From the NCBI GenBank assembly GCA_964568455.1, contig CAZMPJ010000009.1:15532-79531 (forward strand): DNA of 64,000 bases. The letters are read 5' to 3'. The notes under the pieces were generated by a model. That model searched no databases and had not been told where the DNA came from. It was given only the letters and a program-made list of their open reading frames with translations. The position numbers and the translations under genes were made by a program. Source of the stretch: CAZMPJ01 sp964568455 (GTDB taxonomy: Bacteria; Margulisbacteria; WOR-1; O2-12-FULL-45-9). Positions 16,576 through 31,500 of the stretch are shown here, one piece after another. Positions within the stretch are counted from its first letter, which is position 1. The number at the start of each line of letters is the position of its first letter.

Positions 16576-19500
16576 TGCTCAATGCATTCGCCTCTTTTTT
16601 CTTCTTCCTGCATAAGTAATAGCTTAGAAGCAGTGACCCAATCTAAAACGTCTTTGTTGGTATAAAAACGTGCTGGTTTTTTGTCACAGTTTTCACAAGG
16701 AATTATTCCTGCGTTTAAATAAATTGCTGCCCATTTGGCAAAATCGTCAGGAATTAAGTCAGGGTGCAATATATTTCTTTCCCCGACTTTAGTATATATG
16801 CCAGAAAGATCCAACAATTGTCGGGCGGTAGGTCTTTGATTATGAGGAATGTTGAGTAGATCACATAATTTTCTTCTTTCTTCAAACAAAGGTTTTAATA
16901 AATGAGCCCGATAATTTTTAAGCACAGTATCGATTGTTACTTCTGGCGCGCATTTATTACTATGTTCTACTAGAGATTTAACTAGTTCTAAAGACTCAAT
17001 ATATTTATTGTTATTATCTAAATATTGCTTGAATTCAGTTTTACTTTTGTTAATTTTTGTTTTAAATTGATTTATTACAATTGTTTGGATGTAAGATGGA
17101 TTAATTTCTTCTGGTCCATTGATAGGGACAAGGATAGGCTCTTCCATGCCTCCAATTTTAATAAATAAAGTTCCCTGACCAGGAACAACTTCCTGATAAG
17201 CTACTATAACAGAAACAATTGGTTCTTTGTCTTTAGAGACTAAATAATATACACCACGTTCTTCCCCAGTGATTATTTCAAGACTTTCAAGTTCTTTTTC
17301 TAATTCTTCTAAGCTCTTTATTTTAGCGGTTATTTTATCTTTGGTTTCTTCTGCTTTGGCTAATTTATCTGATAAATCTTTAAGAGTTTCAATTCCTTGA
17401 TTCTTGGTAAAGTCTCTTATGGCAGCTATGTGATTATCAACAGCTTTTTCTTGATCATTAGAAAAAAGCTTATCAAGCTTTGCTTCGTAATATTTTAAGA
17501 GTAAGTCTGGTATAGCGGCATTAAAGCTTGGATATGTTTCTTGTATTTTTTGCCATAGCTCAAAGTAAAGTTCTAATGGTTTTTGTTGTGGCTTTTCGTG
17601 TTTTGAGCCTTTTCTAAAATAAGTTAAACCTTGCATAATTGAACGAACTGTTTTTTTCCTTCTACTGTGAATTAATCGGGCATCAGCTTGAGTTAAAGCG
17701 CCTCCATTTGTTCCGCCAACTGAATAACCTTTGATTTCTCCGTTAGCTGGTCCATTTAAGCCCATTGTATTAGCTTCTTCTTCGCTGAGAATTCGCACTG
17801 GAAAACCATCAACGTCAATTACATCTATACCAATTTCTCCTGTTTCATGGTCTTTAATATAAGGGATCAGGAAGGTGCCAAAATATTCATGATAAGCACG
17901 AACTATTTCTTGCATTTCCTCTGGTGAAGCATCTTCTAAGGATTTAACCTTGCCATTAAGAGTTAAAGTCTTTACTGCTTCAGATTTAGGGTTAATATAA
18001 CCAAGCTTTGCTAAAGTAAAAATAAGCTCTATCATTAGTAATGGAGAAGTCCAAAATTGAGCTGGGCTAAGAATAATATCTTTTTTATCTTTAATTAGGC
18101 GACCCAATGATTTGCTTGCTCCCAAAGCTCTAATTGCCATTGTTTTAATGCGTGGTTCATGAATATATTTTTCTGCTATTTTAAGAGCTTCTGGGTCATA
18201 TTGATTCCAGGGAATCCCAGCTTGTAATTCAGCTTCCACTAAGAAAGTTACCCAGCACACTAATGCAGCTACGACTAAACTTGCTCCTAGTGTTTCTGGT
18301 GCGGTAGCAGCAGAGGCACCTAAAAATGTTTCATAAGCAGCTGCTCCATCTAGGGTTGTCATGAGCGTTCCGCCTGCCATTAACATGGGGTAGGTCACTT
18401 TAGTCAGAATAACAATATCTATGAGTGTTGCTGTTGTATCTAGAGCCCAAGCAGTAGCGGTTCCTGGTTTTACTGCGCCATTTTCACTTAATAAAGTACT
18501 ATGCAATAATGTGGAAGTAGGGCTCATTGCTACAGCAAAAGGCTTTAAGCCTTGAGCCACAAAGGTAATAGATTTGCCAAGACCAGTGTCTTTATATTCA
18601 CCCCAGAATTCTTCTCCCATTTCCCCAGCTAATTCAGCAGCAACCATAGCAATTAACAAGGGCAGATGTTTGGCAAATTTTACTTTATCAACCATTCTAA
18701 GCATAACTGGGCTACCTTGTAAGTATTTCATGGTGAAGATTAGAGCTCCTAAACTGGTCACAGAGCCGAAAGCAGCATGGCCTTCTTCTCCTGGTTTTGC
18801 CACTGCAATTCCTTTAGCAACATCAATTAACATTACTCTATGAATAGCTTGACCTTCACTAATGCCAGCGGTATACATAAACATACCCCGCTTTGCGCCA
18901 AAAACACCCCAGTGAAGCATTCCTTGTCCAGCTGCAGTTTGTATTTCATCAGCAGAAGGCATGCCTTTCCCTGATAACAGTGAAGCAGCTATTTTAGCTA
19001 ATGGATCAGCAACCGCACCTAGCAACATTTCTCTAGCGGGAGAATAAGGGCTACTAAAAACTGGGTGTTGTTTGATTCTTTTAAACCTACCACCATTTCC
19101 ACTGCCCTTGCCAAATACTCTGCGTAAAAATTTAGTATAAGTTGGCTTTAAGCCCAGTCCTTCCCAACGACTGATAGCTTCTTCAATAAACATCCCTTCC
19201 ATGGTAGCTTTAACTTCTGCTCTTCCTTCGGGCGTTTCCATTAATTGAGCTTCAGTAAAAACGCCATGATATTTTTCTAATACTCTTTCTGTAGCACGTT
19301 TTTTCAAACCTTCAATGTCAGCTAATTTATCTATTCTTTCCTTAGCTCTTTTTTGCCAGTTACCGCCTTTGGCCTTTTCTTCGGCTACGATTTGAGCTTT
19401 TTCTAAAGTGCTCATAGTTTCAATTAACTGCAGCGCTTTAGTTTGATCCTTTTTAGAAACGTTAGCTAGTAATGGGATTTCCAGTTTTAATTCTAAACTC

Positions 19501-22500
19501 TTTCCTTTGTCAGCTTCACCGAGTAAATATTGAATAGCAAAATCAATATTTAAGTGAGGATTGTTTAATTGTAATTGTTTGGCTAATTCTATTAAGGCTT
19601 TTTGTCCATCCATAAAAGCGGCTTTATCTGCAGCAGAACCTCTTAGCCCGTCAATTTCACTTTTTTCTACTTTGGCTAATATTTCCTCTGCTCTTTGAGC
19701 ATTAATCACTTCAACGCTATATTCTTTGCCACCTTTTCTTTCAATTTTTACTTCTATTGCTCCATTGGCTCTTAAAAGATTCATTAGCGCGATATCGCCA
19801 GCTTTAACTCGATCAACTAATCTAAGATCAACACCTTCTAAAAACATGAAAGTGGTTTCAGTCATTATTTTTGTGCCTTTAGTAGGTTTTTTTGCTTCGA
19901 CTTCAGCAGCTTCTGTTAAAGCCTTTTCTTGGATTGCCCTAGATTTTAATTTGCTCATTTCTGTTAAAGTGTCTACTTGACTAATACTGCCTGAAACAAG
20001 TCTATTTCTTAGGTGTTTTAATTTGAAAATATCTTGATTTGTTTCAGTCGTAGCTGGTTGAGCTTCTAGATTATTTAGTCTAATATCAACAGCTAACTTA
20101 GCCAATTCCTGAAAGGTAATATTGCTGCTGCTTTTTTCTTTTGCCTCAAGCAATATTCTTCTTTCTTGAGGAGTTAAATCAAGAGCACTAGAAACTTCTA
20201 TCAGGCTTTTTAATTCACTAATTCTTGCTTCCCAAGTGGTAAGGTCTGCTTCAGTAACTTTGTGTTTTTTCATGCGGCTAGCACCGTGGCGGCTGTGTCT
20301 AAAGTATTTTATGCGAGCTTCTAAAGAAAGTATTTGTTTTGCTAGTTCAGTAGGAGTATCAATAAAAGTAGTGTCAGCATTTTCTAGATAATTTAAGAAG
20401 TTTTCATGAGCTTTTTTGTCGTTTTGGGCATCAAGATTTACTTTTTTAGCCCCAATTTGTTTAACTTGGTCAACTTGGCTGGTTTCAAAGCCCAAATCAA
20501 TGGCAAAATAATTGCGATAAGCATCTTTGTTGGATCTGCCAAATCTGAACATTTGCCTCCACAGAACTTCAACATCTGCTTTTAAGAGCTTGCCCTCAAA
20601 CAGACCTTTTAATGTTTCAAAGTCAACAATGTTGTGATCAAAATAATAGCCTAATCTTAATAGTTTGCGCCCTTCAATGAATTTGGCAGGATCCACACCT
20701 AGTTTTTCTCTTAAAATCTTTTCAGCTGCCAGATAATCTTTATGTTTTATGGCTTTTTTGCCATTGTAACGAGCTAGTTTTCTTAAAAGCTTAACTTCTT
20801 TTCCGGTTAATTCAGCAAATCTTTCTACTGGCACATCTTTTAAGCAATCTAGTGAATCAAATTTTAACAAGGTATTCTTGTTGCGATTTGCTCTTTCAAA
20901 AGCAGCACTATCTAAATGAGTAGTTGGTGCATCTTTGTCTGGTTCGATTGCATCAACTTTTCTTTGGCGAGTTTTTACTAAATCAGTTACTTGTAAAATT
21001 AAAGCAGAAACAGGCTCAGCTACAGCGTGAGAAGCGTTAGAGCCAAGTTTTATAAAACTGGCTTTGCCTTGGCTGTTAAATACTAGATGGCCAACTGTTT
21101 TTGTTTTGGCATCATAACACCAGAATTTACCACTGCTGTCAGCCTTGTAAGTATAAACCTCTCCTTTGATTTTAACTTTTCCGCTCAAAGGAATTTTTGC
21201 TTTGGCAACCTTTACTTTTATTTCGGTTTCAGTTTGTGTCTTGGTTTCTCTTTGAGCATTTTCAAGATCAATTTCAGTAATACTAATATCATGGCGCAGG
21301 TGATGGGCGCTAAAACCAGGGAACATTCGTTTCCAAAGTTTTTCTAAAAGAGAGGCGGTGGCTCTTTTACCAAGATTAGCCATTTCTTTTTTCTTAAAAT
21401 CATCACTTTGATTATCAAGTTGGAGGTTTTGAATAGCATTCATGCCATCAACAACTAAAGCGTAGTGTTCGCCAACCAGTTCTCGCAATTCTAACTCTCT
21501 TTGACTAAGTTTTCTTACTTGTCCGCCTTCATCGCGATATTCAAATTCGCGATTGCTAAAGCTGTCCAATGACCCTTCAGTTGTAGTAAGTTTAAAAGAA
21601 TTAAACAGTTTTTCACCTAGAGCTTTGATTAAGGCTGCGCGGCTAGGAATTTTGCGGCTGATAGTTACTTTGCGGCCTTTTGTGGTTTCATTTAACTTTC
21701 GTTCTAATTCAGTTAATTTAGTTTCGTCTTTTAAGTCTGCATCAGTTTCAATGCCAACTTCTTTAAGTAATAAATCAAGGTATGATTCAATGGCTAAGCG
21801 GTAAAAAGTGTTAAAGTCAGACAGATTAGCAGATAAATCACTGATAGTTGCTAAGCTGTCATATTTTAAAGCAGCTCGATCAAATAAGCGTTGCATAGAT
21901 TCAAAATTTCGCTGATATTCTCTGCGGAAAGCTTCATTAACAAAGTAATTAATAGCTTTGTTGTTTGGATCATATAAGTTTACTGGTTTGTCTTCTCCGC
22001 CGGCAGCTTCTGCGGCAGCTTTTAGAGCGGGTTTTTCTATTTTTTCGTTTAATTGGTTGAAAACTGCATCTCCATCGCCAGTATAAACACTGGAGGTTCC
22101 TGGAAAATAGTTTCGAGCACCACGACCAATACTTTGCAGAATCTTGGCTTCGGTTTTAGCGCCAGCTGAAATTACATGTAAGCCGCCTTCAGTAAAATTA
22201 GTTTCAGCGCCACCTTTAACTAAACTGGCTTCACCAGCACGGGCAATAGCTTCGGTAATACCAGCTTGTACTTGAATATCAAGACCGCGAGAGAAGTACG
22301 TAACAGTAACTGTACCAGCATGTCCAGCTTGAGTGATTTTTGCTTCTCGAATGATTTCTTGAGCGCTGCCTTTAACTCGTTGACCTTTTTCATAAGCAAC
22401 TAGTTTGCCTCTTTTCACTTTAAATTCATAATTTCCTAGTTTGTAAGAACCGTGTTGTCTGACTAGCCCTTTAAGCCGTTCGATTTCTGCTTTGTTTTCA

Positions 22501-25500
22501 CCATAATCTTCACCTGTAAAGGTTTGAATTAAGACGCCTTCTCGTTGGCCTAATTCTTCAACATATTCTTTAAATTGCTCTGGTGTTTCAAGTACAATAA
22601 AGACAGGGCGATTGCTTTTGGCAGTGGCTACAGCTTCTTCAGCAGCAGCTTGTCTGCGGGCGGTTGCGTCAAAGATAAAAGTGCGGTCTCTGCGCACAAC
22701 ACTTAATTTTTTACCTTGTAATTTAGGATGTTTAGGTAGAATTTCTTGTTTCCAAATTTGTTTTGCTTCGGCAGCAGAAAAACCATAAACGTAGATTTTG
22801 CCAACGATGTCTTTAGTGTGGGCTCCAGTGTCTTTCAACTCTAGTGTTTCTTCTGCGGCTAAAGCTAGTTGTTCCAATTTGGCTGTGACTTTAGCTTTGT
22901 CTGTGCCAAAATGAAGTTCTGCTCTTGGGATATAAGGAGGAATTTCAACTACTCTAAAGCCCAAGTCAGCATAAGCATGGGTAATTACTTCGTGAGAAGC
23001 TGCCAAAGAGCCAGATAAACCAACTACTTTTCTGTGATGCAGAAAGACTTTTCTAATATCAATATCAGCCACAGTCATGGTTTCTCGTTCAATTGGCAGG
23101 CCGTAGACTAGTCTTAAAGCTTCATCCAAACCATTACCAAAACGCTTATCAGGTGATTCATCGCCACTTTCTTCTAATGGCACAATTGATTTAGCAGTTA
23201 CTATCTTTATGGTTCTTTCTTCGCCATCAACAATAATTGTTTTTTCTTTTTCTTTTTTACCTTTGACCTTGAATTTAGTTTGATGAGATAAACGTTTTTC
23301 TACTCCTTCATATTCTTTTTCCCGGTAAAGCTGATAAGCTTGTTTTAAAGCTTCAAATTGCATTTGAGCAAAAGCATCGTAACCACCGTATTTTTTCATG
23401 CCTTGTTCAATAAACCTAATTCCTGCTTCAGTGTATTCACCAGTTTTTTGATTAAAGCAAAGAGGATTATTAATAACTTGTTGGAAGACTTTGTGGGCGT
23501 GTTTCCATTTGTTTTTGGTTCTGGCCATTGTAACAGTGTCAACCCACATGTTTTGAGTTTCACCTTTAGGTCCTGCAATAGTGTAGGTGGTTTCTGCTGT
23601 TTCAATACCATATAAATCCCATTCATCAGCAATTACAGCGCCTCGAGGCACTTTTACTTCGCCGCCACCAAGGTCAAAAGCATGACTGGATACATCAACA
23701 ACTACTACATTACAAGTGTCATACACTCTTTGTCGTTCTTGAGGAGTATATGATTTGCCAGTATCAGGGTTTTTGCTATATAAGAAACCTACTTTAAGCC
23801 CAGCTCCGGTTAGTAATCTCATTAAAGGATCTTTGGCCATCTGCTCAACTAGCGGATCACCGGTAGTAAAGATATATACTTTGTTGTAATGGGCAGATAA
23901 CTGTACAGCAGTTAAAACGTCAATTAAAGTTTTACCACCACCAGTTTCTAAGTGGATTAAATGATTGCCTGGGGCAGCAAGAATTTCAGTTGATTGTTGC
24001 TGGACTAAACGTACAGTTTTGCCTGGTTTTTTGATTTCTCCCTTTTTGTTTCTTTCTTCAGTAGCAAATCTTGCAGCAGCAATAGTCCATTTACTCATTT
24101 CCAGAGAACCAATTTCTCCGTTGCGATATTGGTTTGCTGCAGTTCTATAATCAGTCCAGAATTCAGCAGGTTTGTCTTGGTAGCTATCTGCTAATTCAAT
24201 GCCTTGTTGTCTAGCTGCAAGACTTGAAGGTTTCACTTCATCTAAATGTCTTTGATTCTCTGTGGCGTCAAGTGGTTGGTTGGTAAGGGTGGGTAGTTTA
24301 GTTGTTGATTCTGGCTTAGTTTGTCCATTAGTTCTAGCTTTTTCCTTAAGGTCTTTAAGAATTTGAGCATTATAATCTTTTGGTAGAACTAGCCAAATTT
24401 TGCAATCAGCATCAGTGGCGCCATAAGGTCGTTCAACAATATAGCCTGGTTCAGCGCCTTCTATTACTCTAACTTTAGTTATTTCTACCCAGTTGCCGTT
24501 CCATTCAATAAAAAAGCCTTTTCTAGCGGGATCATAGTGCAGGATTTCAGCTAATTGACCTTCGCCTTTTTTAGCTTTTTCAACTTCTCTGGTTAAAGAT
24601 TTATTGCGGCTGGCTTCTCCAGCACCAGTATTTTTAAGCTTACCATTGCTAAGGCCAATTTCTGCTAGGGTGTCAGTTGGATTAATATCATGGCTATTAA
24701 AAGCTTTGTGTTGTTTTTCTTTGTCAGACAAAGCACGTTTGGTAGCATTAATAGCGCCTTTAATACCAAATCTTATAGTTAGATCAACTGTATGGTCTGC
24801 GATACCAAAAGCATAGTCCATTGGCCAAGTCCAAACTCTAGCCAAGCTCCTACCTAAGCGACCACCTTCGTGTAGGGCGGTTCTGGCTTCATGATCAACT
24901 ACTAACCACGGAGAAATTAAAGTGCCTTTAAAAAATTGGCCAATTCCTCTTCTCCACTTTGAACCAGTTGTTTCTTTGCCTGTTTCTGAATCAAGTTTTC
25001 TATTGAGGGTAGCGTTGTTGATTGATTCTATGACAAAACGGATTAAACCAGCTTCTCTAATGCGGCTGTGAGTAGTAGAATCAAAAGGTTTGCCACTGAA
25101 ATCACGGAATAAATCTTGCAGAGCACTAATTGGCCTAGAAAGTGCACCATGTTTCGCAAACCTTCTCATAAAGTTGGGTGCTTTTTTATGCAGATATTGA
25201 AGCATTTTTCTGCCTAGAGGGAATTTATTTAATGCTCCAGCAACTTGAGCATCAAAAGCCATGGTATTAGACCAAATGCTTCTTTGGCCGCCCATCATAG
25301 TCAAATAGTTTATGGCATACCAAATAGCCAAGGCATTACCAAAGTGGCCTTGTTTTACTTCTTCAAAAAATTCGCGGTACCAGATAAAAGCCATGCTGCG
25401 CCAGAAAAAGATATGGAATAAGTATTTGGTCCCACTTAATTTATCCCAACCTTCACCATTGATAAGTTGATCAATAACTTCTTTACTTAGATCAACATAG

Positions 25501-28500
25501 ATCCACTTGTACATGAAAAAGCGAAACATTACTTGTTGAAAGATCAATTTCATGGCAACTTCGCCACCAGTGTTGGAATTTATAACCTGATTTAATATTT
25601 TTGTGCCCCAGTCATCACCAGGTAATTGGGAAAGATTAAATAGGAATTCTTCTCGCCAATCACTGTCAGTAGGCGGGATTAAATATTCTAAAATGCCTTC
25701 ACTGCTTTCAATCTCGCCAATAATTTTTCCTTTAGTTCCAACAACATCTTCTTTTCCTTGGGCCATGTTAAGTTTTCTGCCAATATGTTTTAGGGTAGTG
25801 TAGTGTTCTTCTTTTAGAGATCCATCATCATTAAAAGCAGCAGAATTTTTTAATAATGTTTCAAGTTTAGCTAATTCTTCTTGTTCGTTTTTAATACCAG
25901 ATCCAGGCAAGATCTTAGTGAGAATTTCTATATCATGTTTCATGATTACACCTAGGCCAGGGTTATCACCAAATAGATAATTGTAATAAGCATCTGGGTC
26001 TTGGAATCTTAGGATGGTGTCGTAATAGTTAACTGCCATGAGCTTTAAGCCTTTTACTTCTAAACTTAAATCATCTTCTGCAGCAAAACCTGCTTCTTCA
26101 GCTACTTCTGCTATATGTTCTGGAGTAATAGCAAGATTAATACTAGCAGCTAAAGCCTGTTTGAAAGATAAAAGTAAATCTTCGTTATGATCTCCTTCGG
26201 CAACAGCATCAAGTGAGAAAATAGTGTCACTTTCTAATGTTGCAAAAACAGCAGCAGCATTTTCTATGACTAAATTATGAGCATTATGTTTGCGCATTCT
26301 CTGATCAGTTATAAAGTCATAATAGTATTCTTTATAAAGTTCGTCTTTACCTTGAGAAATAACCCATTGCGTAGCTTCATCAAAAACACCATCTGTTTGG
26401 AGATATTTACTATTAATAAACCATTCAACAAATTCTTTGGTTACTGCATCACTTTCAATGATGTTAATAATAGAATCAAGTTCTTGCTGAAGAAGCCATC
26501 TTTTATAAACAAGCTCTTCTAATTTAGGATCGTCAGGCTTAATTTCCTTGATTTGTTTGGTTAAGCTGTCGATTTGGGTACGTAATTTTTGAGCTTCCTT
26601 GGCTAAGCCATTATCTTTAGCCCATTGCCGTTTTAAGAAAACTAGGTTAGTACGTTGTGGTTTGGCTTGCAAACCAGTAGTAATCATATTAGGTGCCATT
26701 TCATACCATTTTCTTTGAGCTTCCATAGCGCCTAAACCAACTACTTGTGTTCTTTGCCAAAGGGCTTTTGCTCCTTTATTATCAGGATTTAGTTTCATGT
26801 ATTTTGCCAAAAGCTTAGTATCAATAGTGGTGTGTCCTTCAGCTTTTAGCTCCTTAGCCATTATTCTTAAGTCTTCAATTTCTTCTTGGTTAAAGCTATA
26901 AGCATCATCTGGGCGGACACTTTTAACTAATAGAGCTAAATGCTTATCTTTGATTTCTTTTGCTCTTTGTTTAAGTAGAGCATATTCTTCAGCACTGATA
27001 TATACTTTCTCTTCTTGTTTACGTTTTTCTTCTAAAGAACGCAGCCAAGCAATATCTTTTTCATCTAGGGCGTTGTCTTTATCAAACTGAACCCGTTCTG
27101 TACCAGATTGGGTAGCCATCATAATGGTTCTGATTAATTGATCTTCATTTTTAAGTAATTTATCTAAAAGCCTAATTCTCTTTTTATCTTGTTCGGTTTT
27201 TTCTTTTTTGCTTTCTAATTTAGCTTTTTCTTGTTTAAGAATTTCTCTTATGTCTGTGGCAAGTAGTTTTTGAGCTAAATCATAGAGTGCATCACTTTTT
27301 TCTACGCTTAACAAGTAAGTTCTTAGTTCTTTATCTAAGTAAACAGGGTAGTGGACTCTAATATTGGACTTGTTTTTCTCCATCCATTCAGCTGCTTTTA
27401 AAAGATCTGCTGGTGTTAAAGGAGTTAAAACGGTATCTCCAGGATCGCCAGAAGCAAGCGGAATGCCCATTTGCAGCCATTGTTTCTTAAGAGCTAATAA
27501 GCGGTAGATTTTGTAACCATATAATTTGCCTGGAGGCAAATTTCTTAATTGAGCAAAAGTTGGTACAGCTTTAGCTGCTTCTTTTTCATCAACAGGAATA
27601 AAAGAACCATCTACTAAACGAACTGTAGGGACAAAAGCAAAGCCTTGAATTTCTATTTCAGTTTTTTGATAATCTGTAAAAGCCTGACTGATCAATTCTG
27701 GATAAATGTCAATTTTAGCAATGCGCTCACTTAAGGTTTTAAGATCTTCTTTGCTGATGGTTTTGTTGTTTAGGTAAGCATCTTTTATGCGTTCATAAGT
27801 AACTTTGTTTTCTGGGTCTACTTTAATTAAGTAAAGCAGCAAACAAAGCACAAAACCTACATTATTAAACTGATTTAATTTATTTTCGTTGTCAGCTAAA
27901 GCTCTTTGAGCGTGGGCTTTGAGCATTTGGCCGATTTTGGTTTCTTTTAAAGCGCGGGTTAGATCTAAGTACTTTTCTGATTCATCTATTTTAATAGTAT
28001 ATTTTAATTTAAATACTTTTGGCAGCTCTTTGTTTCTTTTTAGACCTTCTGGTTTAGGGTTATTTTGGAGCTGTTTGGTAATTGCGGCTTCATCAATGTT
28101 TTTATCATCTAAAGCCGCTCTGTAAAAAAGAACTAAATCTTCGTTTTGTAAAGAGCCTTTTCCAGTCAATCCTTCACGAATACGTTTATAAGCAGCTTTT
28201 TCTTCAGGTTTTTCTGCTCTTTGTTCTAGATAGTAGGCCATCTGATATAAATAATTAGTTGTTTCAAGCGCAAGGCCTTTGTTGGCATGGAAAGCTAAAC
28301 CAAGTTTAGTGTACATGAATACATGAGCTAAACTTTGTTTGCCTTTCCAGGTAGCAGCATAAGCCCTAAGCAAGCTGCCTTCGTCTGTTTCGCTCCAAGA
28401 AAGAGCAATGGGCTTTTTCTCGGTTTTGTCATACTTAGTTCGCTTAGGTCCTTGAGTCAGTTGTTTTTCTGTTACTTGGGTAGCTTTGCGATTTTTGAAA

Positions 28501-31500
28501 CTATAAAGGGCATTAATAGTGGCTTCATCCATTTGCCCCCATTTAAAAGTAACGCCAGGAATCCCAGATAAATAAGGAATACCATTTTTATCTTCAACTT
28601 CCATGAGCATGGTTTGAAGATTAAAAATGTAACTTTCTTGATCAATACCTTGGCCAGTATAAGAAAAATATATGCTTTCTGCTTTAATTTTTTCTGGTTT
28701 TTCAAAAGGATCAAGCGGTGAATGTATTTCTACTGTTACTACAAACTGCATTTCTTCAGCAGTCCTTCTGTAACGGATATAGCTGTGAGCAGGAGCTAAT
28801 ACCCTTTGAGAAATTTTGCCTTGGGCTTGTAAACTGCCAATTAAAGCAGCAGCTTCAAGAAGTTTATTAGCTGCTAACAGTTGACATAGTTCAGCATAAA
28901 TTTCAGGAGAGTCTTGTTTTAAATCTTTTAAAAAGAGATCACTGATTTTCTCTGATTTGAGTTCTTCAAATTTTGCTTCAACTTTGCCTTCTTCTTTTGA
29001 GCCTTCAGAAAGCAAAACTTCGAGCTCAAGTTCAAAGGTTAAAGTTTCAACGTCCATGCCTGCTTTTTTGAGATCAGACATGTTGTTATTTAAATATTCT
29101 AAAGCCTTGGCGCTACCTTGATCTGAATATACTATTTGGAATTCATATTGTTTTTTTACTGCATCAACGTTTACTCCGGCTTCTCGATATTCAGCTTCTT
29201 TTTTCTCAACCAGAACTAATATTTCGCGGTAGGCAACATTACCTTTCTCAGCTAATTCACTTATTTCAAGCTGTGCTTCAAAATATTTTAATTCTTTACT
29301 AGTTAATTTATCTTTTCTTTCTGTTACAAAAGCCCTGGCTTCTTTAACGCTGTCTTTGAGCTTTTTGCTGAATTCAAGACGGGTTAAATATTTATCCAAT
29401 TCTTTCTTAGTAGTTGCTTTTTCGTATTTTTCTTTAAAATCAGGCTTATTTGCTTCTGCTAATGCTTCTTCAAAGCCTTTTCTTTCTTGAATATCTTGGA
29501 TGTAAAGTTGTAAATATTGTTGTTGATAAGAATCTGCTCCTTTTTTGCCACCGCCAAAGGCAATAATAATGGTTGTTTTGTTGGCTTTTAAATATTCTAG
29601 AGCGGTTTTTGCACTGATTTGAGTTTTTTCTTGGATGATTAGGGTTTGTTTGAGTTGTTTAAGCTCTTTTTCAATGCCTTTTATCTCAAAACCAAGATCA
29701 ATTTTCCCCGTTAACACATCTTCAACAAATTGGATGGCTTTTTCTTCTTTGCCAGCATTTTCTTCGATTATCTGCATGGCTTTGGCACGAACTAGCATGA
29801 GCTGAATATTACGTTTGCTATTTGATTTTAAAGGATAGTTTTTGCCATAAGTTTCGTTTGTTAATACAATTTCTAATTGTTTAATTACTTGATTATATTC
29901 TTTTTTAGCAAAAGAAGATTGAATATCTAGCATAAAAAGCTGAAAATTAACGTCCACTTGAACAGCTTCTAATTCAGCCTGGTGAGTTTCTAAATATTCT
30001 TTTGCCTCAGAAGTTACTAGGTCTTCTAGTATTTTGGCTGTTTTTTGAGTATGGAGAATTTCCAGCATACGATCTAATTCTTTATCTTGGAAATACTCTT
30101 TTGCCTTAGCAATAGCTTCATCAAACTTTTCATCTTCAAGCGATTTTTCTACGTCTAATTTTTCCAAAAGATCATTTGGTTCAATGCCTAGCTCACGTAG
30201 ATGCTTTGTATTTGCTTTAATATATGCTTTGGTAGCATCAATACCTTCTAAGGTTTGTTTTGCAGCTAATTTTGTTTCTTCTACAAACTTTTGATAACGG
30301 AAATTGCTACCAAGCAATACTACTAAGGCAGCTTTATTAGTTTCTAATTCAGCTATGCCTGTGTCCCAACCTTTTTCAAGGCCTGCGTTAACAAAAATAT
30401 CAACATAGTCTTCTTTAGCCCCGGCAGCCCTAAGGCCGGCTAGCTGAGCTGCCAACCTTAGAACTTCGTTGTCTTTTAGCGTGATCTCTTTGCCCGTCTC
30501 TTTGCCTGTTAAGAAAAGAGAGGTATTAAAAGAGCCGCTAGCCAGGGTATCTTTTAATATCGTTTCTGCTTTGGAATATTGTTTGTTTGCTACTAATTCT
30601 TGGATTTTGATTAGTAAGAGATAGAAGTAAACATTAACATCATATTTAGTATATTCTTCTGCGTGTTCTTTTATATAAGCTTTTGCCTGCTTAAGGCTCA
30701 TATCTTCCAGTTTTTTAATCAGCTTTTGGCCATAAATACTTTCCATCATTGAGTCATAAGCGCCTTCTTCATAACCGGCTTCGGTGTGGAAATATTTTTT
30801 GGCTAGTTTTTCTGCTTTAGTAAACTTTTCTTGTTTAAGTAAGGCTTCAATTTCTTGTGATTGCCAGAAAAGCTCCATTTCTTCTTCAATATCTTTAGCT
30901 TCCCATCTGGCTTTAACATCGTCTCTGGCAATATATTTCTTGACAGCCTCAATGCCTTGACCTTTTTCATCCATCATTACAGAAATAATGACTTTGTCAT
31001 AATTAGCCTCACCGATGAGCTTGATATGATCTTCTTTATTAGCTTCAAATTCTTTTAAAGCAGCTTCAAAGCCCTTTTCTTCAACAGCAGTTTTAAAGGC
31101 ATCTTTAATTTTAGCCATGCGGGCGTTAAGTAAGAGGTTGAGTAAAACAGATACTTTTCTAGGGTCAGTTTCAGGTGTTTTTTCTTTGTCTTCGGGTTGC
31201 AATATTTCTTTGATTTGTTTTTCAACTATATCGTATTCTTTGGCTTCTATCAGTTCTTTCCAGCCAAGGACTTGAAGCTCAAAAGAAGCAATTAGATCAA
31301 AGTCTTCTTGGTCTTTTGCTTTATTTAGCCAAGTTTCCGCATCATCAAAGCCTAAAGTGGCCTGCCAGGCAAGGGCAACCCTTTCATCGTGTTCATCAAC
31401 CTGCTTTTTGACATTTTTAAGCATGCCAACTTCGCTTCTGGTTAAGCGAGCACCGTTTTCCAACTCGCCTTTTTCAAGCAAACTTTCAATTTTATCTTTT